A DNA stretch of 64,000 nucleotides from Neckera pumila (lineage: Eukaryota > Streptophyta > Bryopsida > Hypnales > Neckeraceae): the NCBI GenBank assembly GCA_963969595.1, contig OZ018409.1, positions 41,677,282 to 41,741,281 of the forward strand. The letters run 5' to 3'. Positions 58,878-64,000 of this stretch are shown piece after piece. Position 1 is the first letter of the stretch. The number at the start of each line of letters is the position of its first letter. Position numbers and translations under genes: made by a program. Under the pieces are notes generated by a model. That model saw only the letters and a list, made by a program, of their open reading frames with translations. It was not told the DNA's origin and searched no databases.

Positions 58878-59774
58878 TTAACCCCTAAAAGCCCATTGTT
58901 CCTTTGGGGATTTCGGGCAAGTGCCTACGGGCTGAATTTTTGTTGTGATTTTTCGAAACTTTTTTTGAAGATGGAAAAACTGCTAAGTTTTGTGGGAATA
59001 TAATTTTTCTTTCCAATCAGTGCCCAGAAAAAAGAGTTATGCCCAAATAAGCTCAAATCAGAGGACGGAGGGCAACAAAAAAAAATTTTGCAATTTTTGT
59101 TCAAAATTTTTTCTTCTTATATATTAAAATTTTGTCTATCTGTAAAGACTTGATTCAGTTCATTGGATTTTTTATGAGAAAGTCATGGACAATCTTGTTT
59201 TTTGGGCACTTAGAGTATCTTCCTAAAAAAAATAATTTGTAGAATTCATTTTTAAATGCAATTTTTACAATTTTTGAAAAAAAAAAGTTCCTTAAGGGTT
59301 TAGTGTTTTTGCTAAAACAATCTCACCATTGGGACTAGTGCTTTCTAATTCCATATGAAAGATATTAATATTTTTAATTTTCCTTCTATCTTATACCTAC
59401 TTCTACTTAACAATTCTCTTAATAACGAAAATTAAGGTTTTTTGGATTTTTTTTTCCTCCTAGATTCTCAATTCAATTCTCCACTATAAAGATTTAATAT
59501 TTAAAACTTTGTAGTGCAAAAAATTTAAGTTAAAAATGTTCAAAGTCATAAAACCTAGTCTTGCAATGTGCTAAAAATCTTGTTTTTTTCACTTTAAATG
59601 CAGATATCTTGCAATCTGTGCGATCAAAAATTCTTAATTTTTTTCCAGTTAGGTGTAAGTTCCTATGGTTAGATGTGCAAAGGAAACATTTTTTAATTTT
59701 TTTACTCTTTGCTATAAAAATGGCAATTTTGAATGTTATTTGGCAAAAAAAAGGCCTTGGTCTTTAGGGATTAA
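58878..59774. mobile_element. C-family element C14 (type II, inverted)
   Basis: Starts TTAACCCCTAAAAGCCCATT and ends CTTTAGGGATTAA. Contains the site TTTCACTTTAAATGCAG that is occupied by C9 in C13. Confidence 0.75.
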
Positions 59775-60057
59775 TTCACAAACATGCATGCGCACCTTTC
59801 GATGCAGATAAGAACTATGGAACCCATGAGTGATTTGCAAGGGTACTTAGTAAAAGTTAAATGGATGGATATCATACATTTACTCACACACACACACTCA
59901 CTGATGAGGGAGGGACCTCCGTCATGCCTTGGGAGCGTCGGTCCCCCCAACAATTGACACTGACATAGTTTGACTGTGGGACAATGAAAGATTGACATGT
60001 GGATCACCAAAATGATGAAATTCAAGAAATAGACACTTGCTTATGCAGGCTCCATAA
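59775..60057. other. Spacer with short CA repeat
   Basis: (CA)n run at about 59885-59898; no gene. Confidence 0.5.
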
Positions 60058-60423
60058 GAGCATCCCCACCCGTCTTGCATATTGATGACTTGTAGCCACT
60101 GGCTTGCAAAATTGCCCCACCCGTCTTGCATAATGGATGAACTTGTTAAGAGGCCAAGTCAAAAGCCTCCGGTGGCTTGCAAAATTGGGCTCTTTTGCAA
60201 GCCAAAGGATGGCTTGCAAATTGGCTTGCAAACCGCATGAGACAAGCGCCTTTTTCACTTTCCCAAAAAGCAAGGACTTGATCCGTGAATGTGAACGTAG
60301 CTCATTGGATGGCGACGACCTCTTAAGAGGCTGTGGGTGGGGCGACCCTTCTTCCCTGGCTTGCAAAATGGACTGCCAGGCTTGCAATCTGGCTTGCATT
60401 TTGCAAGCCGGGTGGTGATGCTC
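60058..60423 (-). mobile_element. A-family MITE, copy A8
   Basis: Starts GAGCATCCCCACCCG and ends GGGTGGTGATGCTC with TAA on both sides. 366 bp, uninterrupted; central palindrome present as CCTCTTAAGAGG. Confidence 0.8.
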
Positions 60424-60516
60424 TAAAAGAATCCACACTCTTAGGGCAACCCCACGCCTGGCTCGCGGTAAAGGATCGCCAAATGGCAAAAATTCATCGT
60501 TTTGCGTGCGTCCATA

Positions 60517-61206
60517 TTAACCCCTAAAGGACCAACATGTGTTTTTTGGCCATATAAAATTTTTAGGTAGGTACGTGTGGCTAGAGCTATCCATATTTGA
60601 GGTTGAAATTTTAATATTATCCATATAAATTTTAGAAGGTGGGGACGAGGAATATCTTCATAAGTACCAAGTTTCATGACATTTCAAAATATGAAATAAA
60701 ATCCTAGGATGTAGATTGATTATTACAACATTACAACCGTTGAGACTGGCATTTTTAAATTCCACAATTAAAATTTTAACAATTTAGTATTTTCAATCAT
60801 TTTCTACTTCTTTCTACTTACTATTTTTTTTCCTATATGTTGTACAATTCCAAATGATGTGAATTTTTTCAAGCATATAGACAACTTGTTTAGGAAACTG
60901 AATTCAAAGAAGCACCATCTTTATCGGCATTTTTTCATTGAAAAGTGAGCTTGCAAAGTGCAGGTGCCCGGTTTTTTGCAGGATTGAAAAAATCGGGTTT
61001 TCAAGACATTGAATGCTTATATCTTATGATCCACACGGTGGAACTTTCTAAAATTTTTACCACATATTTTCAAAATATCATACTACAAGATCCTACGGTT
61101 ATATGTGTCAAAAATTGTTTTTTTCCAAAAATTTGGTATTTGTATTAGAAATGGCAGTTTTGGAGTGTTTTTGGTAATTACATAGTCATGAAACGTTAGG
61201 GATTAA
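60517..61206. mobile_element. C-family element C7 (type I, inverted, internally deleted)
   Basis: Starts TTAACCCCTAAAGGACC and ends ACGTTAGGGATTAA. Compared with C5 about 230-250 bp are missing from the middle of the left half, around 60690. 690 bp. Confidence 0.75.
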
Positions 61207-61340
61207 ATGAAGAGTCATGGCCCCACGGGAAGACTCGCCAAGTAGTCACAAGGTGCTCCAAACTTCCTATTTTATTATTTTAGAAAGAATCTCTTCAACT
61301 TTTGAAGAGAACCTTTCAAAAAGTGAGACTCAAAACATTA

Positions 61341-62269
61341 TTAACCCCTAAAAGCCCATTGTCCCTTCGGGGGACAAATGCGTTTTTGGGCAGGTACCTA
61401 TGGGCTGAAATTTTCCCTTGATCTTTTTGAAACTTTTTTGAGAGATAGAAAAACTGATTAACTTCATGGGAATATAATTTTTTTCACAATCGGTGCCCAG
61501 GAACAAAAGTTATGACCAAATAAGCTCAAAACAGGGGACGGCGGGCAACAAAAAAAATTTGCACATTTTTTTTTTTTTTTCGTATTTTTTTTTCTCATAG
61601 ATTATATTTTTGTCTATCTAAAAAGCTTTGATTCATTTCATTTGTATTTGTTATGAGAAAGTTATGGACATTCTTGTATTTCGGGCAATTAGAGCATCTT
61701 TTTGAAAAAAAATAACTTCTAGGATTCGTTTCTGAATGCAATTTTTCAAATTTTTCAAATTTTTTTTTTTGCATGGTTAAATTTACTTGCTAGAACAATC
61801 TGACCATTGGGATTAGTGCATTTTAATTCCATCTAAAATATATGAATATTTTAGATTTTCCTTCTATCTGATACCTACTTCTATTTAATAGTTTTTTCAC
61901 TAATGAAATTAAGTTTTTTTGAATTTGTTTTTTTGTGTAGATTTTCAACTCAATTCGCCACTATAAACATTTAAAGCTCAAAACTCTGTAGTGTAAATAT
62001 TTTAAGTCAAAAATGTTCAAAGTGAAAAAATCCAGTTCCACAATGTGTTGAAAAATTTGTTTTTTTCACTTAAAACGTAGATATCTTGCAATTTGTATGG
62101 TCAAAAATTCTGAAATTTTTTCCACACATTCTCATACTAGTTAGGTGTAAGATCCTATGATTAAATGTGCAAAAAAAACATTTTTAATTTTTTTTCACTC
62201 TTTGCTAAAAAAAATGGCAGTTTTGGGTGTTTTTTGGCAGAAAAAAGGCCTTGGGCCTATAGGGGTTAA
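61341..62269. mobile_element. C-family element C8 (type II, inverted)
   Basis: Starts TTAACCCCTAAAAGCCC and ends GCCTATAGGGGTTAA; 929 bp. Flanked by E1 sequence on both sides. Confidence 0.75.
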
Positions 62270-62442
62270 TAGCTTGGCGAGCCACGTTCAAGAGTCTCCA
62301 TTTGCCCGTGCCTTCTTTATTTTTGGCCGTGTCTGGGCATGTTTTTTCACTTGGCGTGCGTGTTGTGGGGCAATTTCCAAGCCACGGTCTGCTCATTGCC
62401 CGTGTTGAGTGCCTTGGGCGAGTTGTTGTGGGGTTGCTCTTA

Positions 62443-62923
62443 GGGCAACCCCATAGCATACACTTCAAGGAGGGGCACCAAGTGTAGTTTGGAGTGCAAT
62501 TTGCACAAGTCCAACTTCCCATTTTAATCTATGCCCCACGCCTAGCAAGGAATGTCAACATGGCAAAGCTTTGTCATTCCCTTGGAATACAAGCACACAA
62601 TAAATAGAACCCCAGTATAGCACCTCATTGGAGATTGTGATGGGATTCTCAATAAGAAAAGCTTTATCAAGAGGATCATGAGCATTGACGACAACATACT
62701 CCCTAGCTTTTTGCATTTACTCCCCTCGGAAAGCGTGTTCCAACAATTAAAGCTCTCTTAGTACGGCACTCTCAAGGTTCACCATTTGCCCGTCCCTTGT
62801 GCAAATTTGGGCATGGATGGCCATAAATTTCCACTTGGCGAGTGTGCCGTGGGGGAAAAAATTGAACAGGGCCCGCACACTGGCCTTGTCTCAGCTCTTC
62901 AACGAGCTGCCGTGGGGTTGCTC
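62443..62923. mobile_element. E-family MITE, copy E2
   Basis: Starts GGGCAACCCCATAGC right after the TTA shared with E1 and ends CGTGGGGTTGCTC, followed by TTA. About 480 bp; interior differs considerably from E1. Confidence 0.6.
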
Positions 62924-63289
62924 TTAAAGCATTGCCACCGTAGGGCACCAAGTGAAGCTGATCCAGTGACTTGGCAAGTCAGGCCAAGTATTTTCTTCCA
63001 CCGCATGCACGCTGACTCACCAAAAATGCCCGGCCACTTCAAGTTTCAAGAGGGGACGGGCAAATGGGGAAACGATGGCATGCCTCACTATAAGGTTTGA
63101 CTCCAATTTTCACCTTGACTTTGAGGTACCGGCGCCTCTAGCTACCACTCAAATGTAACTAAGAAAATTTAACTACCATGAAATTCCCTTCATTTGTATG
63201 AAAAACAAAGGATAAAAATACTTTTGACTACAAGAAAGATTCCTTTACTTCTGTATAAAAATTAGAATGATAGTATTTTCAACTTTTGT
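62924..63289. other. Spacer with E-like debris
   Basis: 62924-63090 repeats E-family phrases (GGGCACCAAGTG, GGGGACGGGCAAATGGGGA) without termini. The rest is unremarkable. Confidence 0.4.
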
Positions 63290-63915
63290 TGAGTTCCATG
63301 TAAGAAGAGTAGCTCAATATATACACATGGGGTGGTAGGAGGTGGAACAAACAATGTGGGATAAGTAAATTAGATGTAGTAGCCGAGCTACACCACTCAT
63401 AGTTTATTCAAAAGTAAGAATTGTGTTAAAAGTAGAATTTCAGACCTCATTTAGGCATAGTAGAATTATTATTTTCAAAAATCTTTGAACTAACAAAAGT
63501 TGTTGAATCAAGTTAAATTTTACCTCCAAAAATCCGTTTGAGATTCCAAGTCTCCCATAAAAAGTTATGGACAAATTTCTACTATGCATTTCTACAAATG
63601 TACAAAAAAATTCCCTTCTAATCCTCTTTTGAAATTTGTCCATAACTTTTGATTGGAGTCTTGAAATCTCGAACGGATTTTTGGAGGTGAAATTTGTCTT
63701 GATTTAACAGCTTTTGTTAGTTCAAAGTTTTTTGAGAATAATAATTCTACTATGCCTAAATGAGGTCTGAAATTCCACTTTTAACACAATTCTTACTTTT
63801 GAATAAACTATGAGTGGTGGAACTCCTACTACATCTAATTTATTTATCCCAAATTCTTTGTTTTACCTCCTACCACCCCATGTGTATATAGTGAGCTTCT
63901 CTATTAGTTCATAAA
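63290..63915. repeat. Foldback element D, copy D2
   Basis: Arms about 63290-63575 and 63630-63915. Outer ends ACACATGGGGTGGTAGGAGG and CCTCCTACCACCCCATGTGT are complementary, as are the AAGTTATGGACAAATTTC segments near the centre (about 63600). Related to D1 (CTTTGAACTAA and CATTTAGGCATAGTA). Confidence 0.75.
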
Positions 63916-64000
63916 TACAAACTAAGTTGGAATGCCTTTGAAACAATATGATTTAGTTCTCAATGAACTAATGAAATTTTTTTTGAGTTTAAAGTTAACC
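63916..64000. other. Window end, nothing recognised
   Basis: Short AT-rich tail; too little sequence to judge. Confidence 0.4.

Larger units (their letters stand above)
60444..62439. mobile_element. E-family MITE, copy E1, carrying C7 and C8
   Basis: Starts GGGCAACCCCACGCCTGG and ends TGTGGGGTTGCTC with TTA on both sides. Own sequence is about 380 bp, GC-rich, in three pieces separated by two TTAA elements. Termini are related to those of families A and B. Confidence 0.65.

Noticed and set aside
54235..60423. Regular CTTGCAAGCC spacing as a CRISPR-like array
   Set aside because: Repeats are too short, irregularly spaced, in both orientations and inside bounded transposons; the genome is eukaryotic.
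39010..60489. Long open frames through the A-family elements (for example 55795-56295 and 60022-60489)
   Set aside because: They are made of translated CTTGCAAG repeats, appear in several frames and both strands of the same MITE, and have no domain.
13741..62269. CCCTAAA at C-element ends as interstitial telomere sequence
   Set aside because: The match is a single unit with four C's, always paired with its complement about 0.9 kb away and next to TTAA. There is no tandem telomere array.
1..64000. tRNA genes
   Set aside because: Looked for GGTTCRAnTCC-type B boxes with a matching acceptor stem on both strands by eye; none found. A tRNAscan run would be decisive.

Overview
The window comes from a plant nuclear genome, most likely a land plant. 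Evidence for this: spliced genes with GT-AG introns, a U6 snRNA whose sequence follows the plant consensus, a Ser-rich chloroplast-type transit peptide on a LON-domain protein, and abundant MITE-like elements. The species cannot be named from sequence alone. Intergenic DNA is very AT-rich; genes and their 5' regions are richer in GC.

The left part (about 2.5-22 kb) carries most genes. A mitochondrial-type enoyl-CoA hydratase (+, 2798-5277, five exons) has a complete U6 snRNA gene inside its second intron. A frame-broken ORF (5980-6650) and a phosphopantothenate-cysteine ligase pseudogene (-, 7463-8199) follow. An intact eight-exon plastid LON-domain protein gene (-, 10158-13428) and an eight-exon gene for a tail-anchored P-loop GTPase-like protein (+, 17161-22194) complete this part. 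One more gene (+, 34390-37671, three exons) encodes an unrecognised protein with a membrane segment at each end and an IQ-like motif. The splice models were checked for phase: the four intact genes give closed reading frames of 361, 340, 418 and 527 residues.

The rest is mobile DNA. The dominant family (here called C) is about 0.65-0.95 kb, non-coding, and has termini TTAACCCCTAAA...TTTAGGGGTTAA. Insertions into other repeats leave one TTAA on each side where the empty site has a single TTAA, the signature of piggyBac-class elements. Three further families (A, B, E) end in GAGCATCCCCAC or GGGCAACCCCAC and are flanked by TTA/TAA duplications, as expected of PIF/Harbinger MITEs. A, B, C and E elements are nested inside one another at 46-50 kb, 54.7-58.8 kb and 60.4-62.4 kb, so the order of insertion can be read directly. 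There is also a hAT-like snap-back element (44785-45053), a foldback family with two copies (50.6 and 63.3 kb), a 0.9 kb inverted repeat (27.5 kb), and several minisatellites.

The genes share no obvious pathway; they look like unrelated neighbours in a repeat-rich region. The most unusual content is the TTAA-specific family with its built-in empty sites, and the U6 gene within a protein-coding intron.
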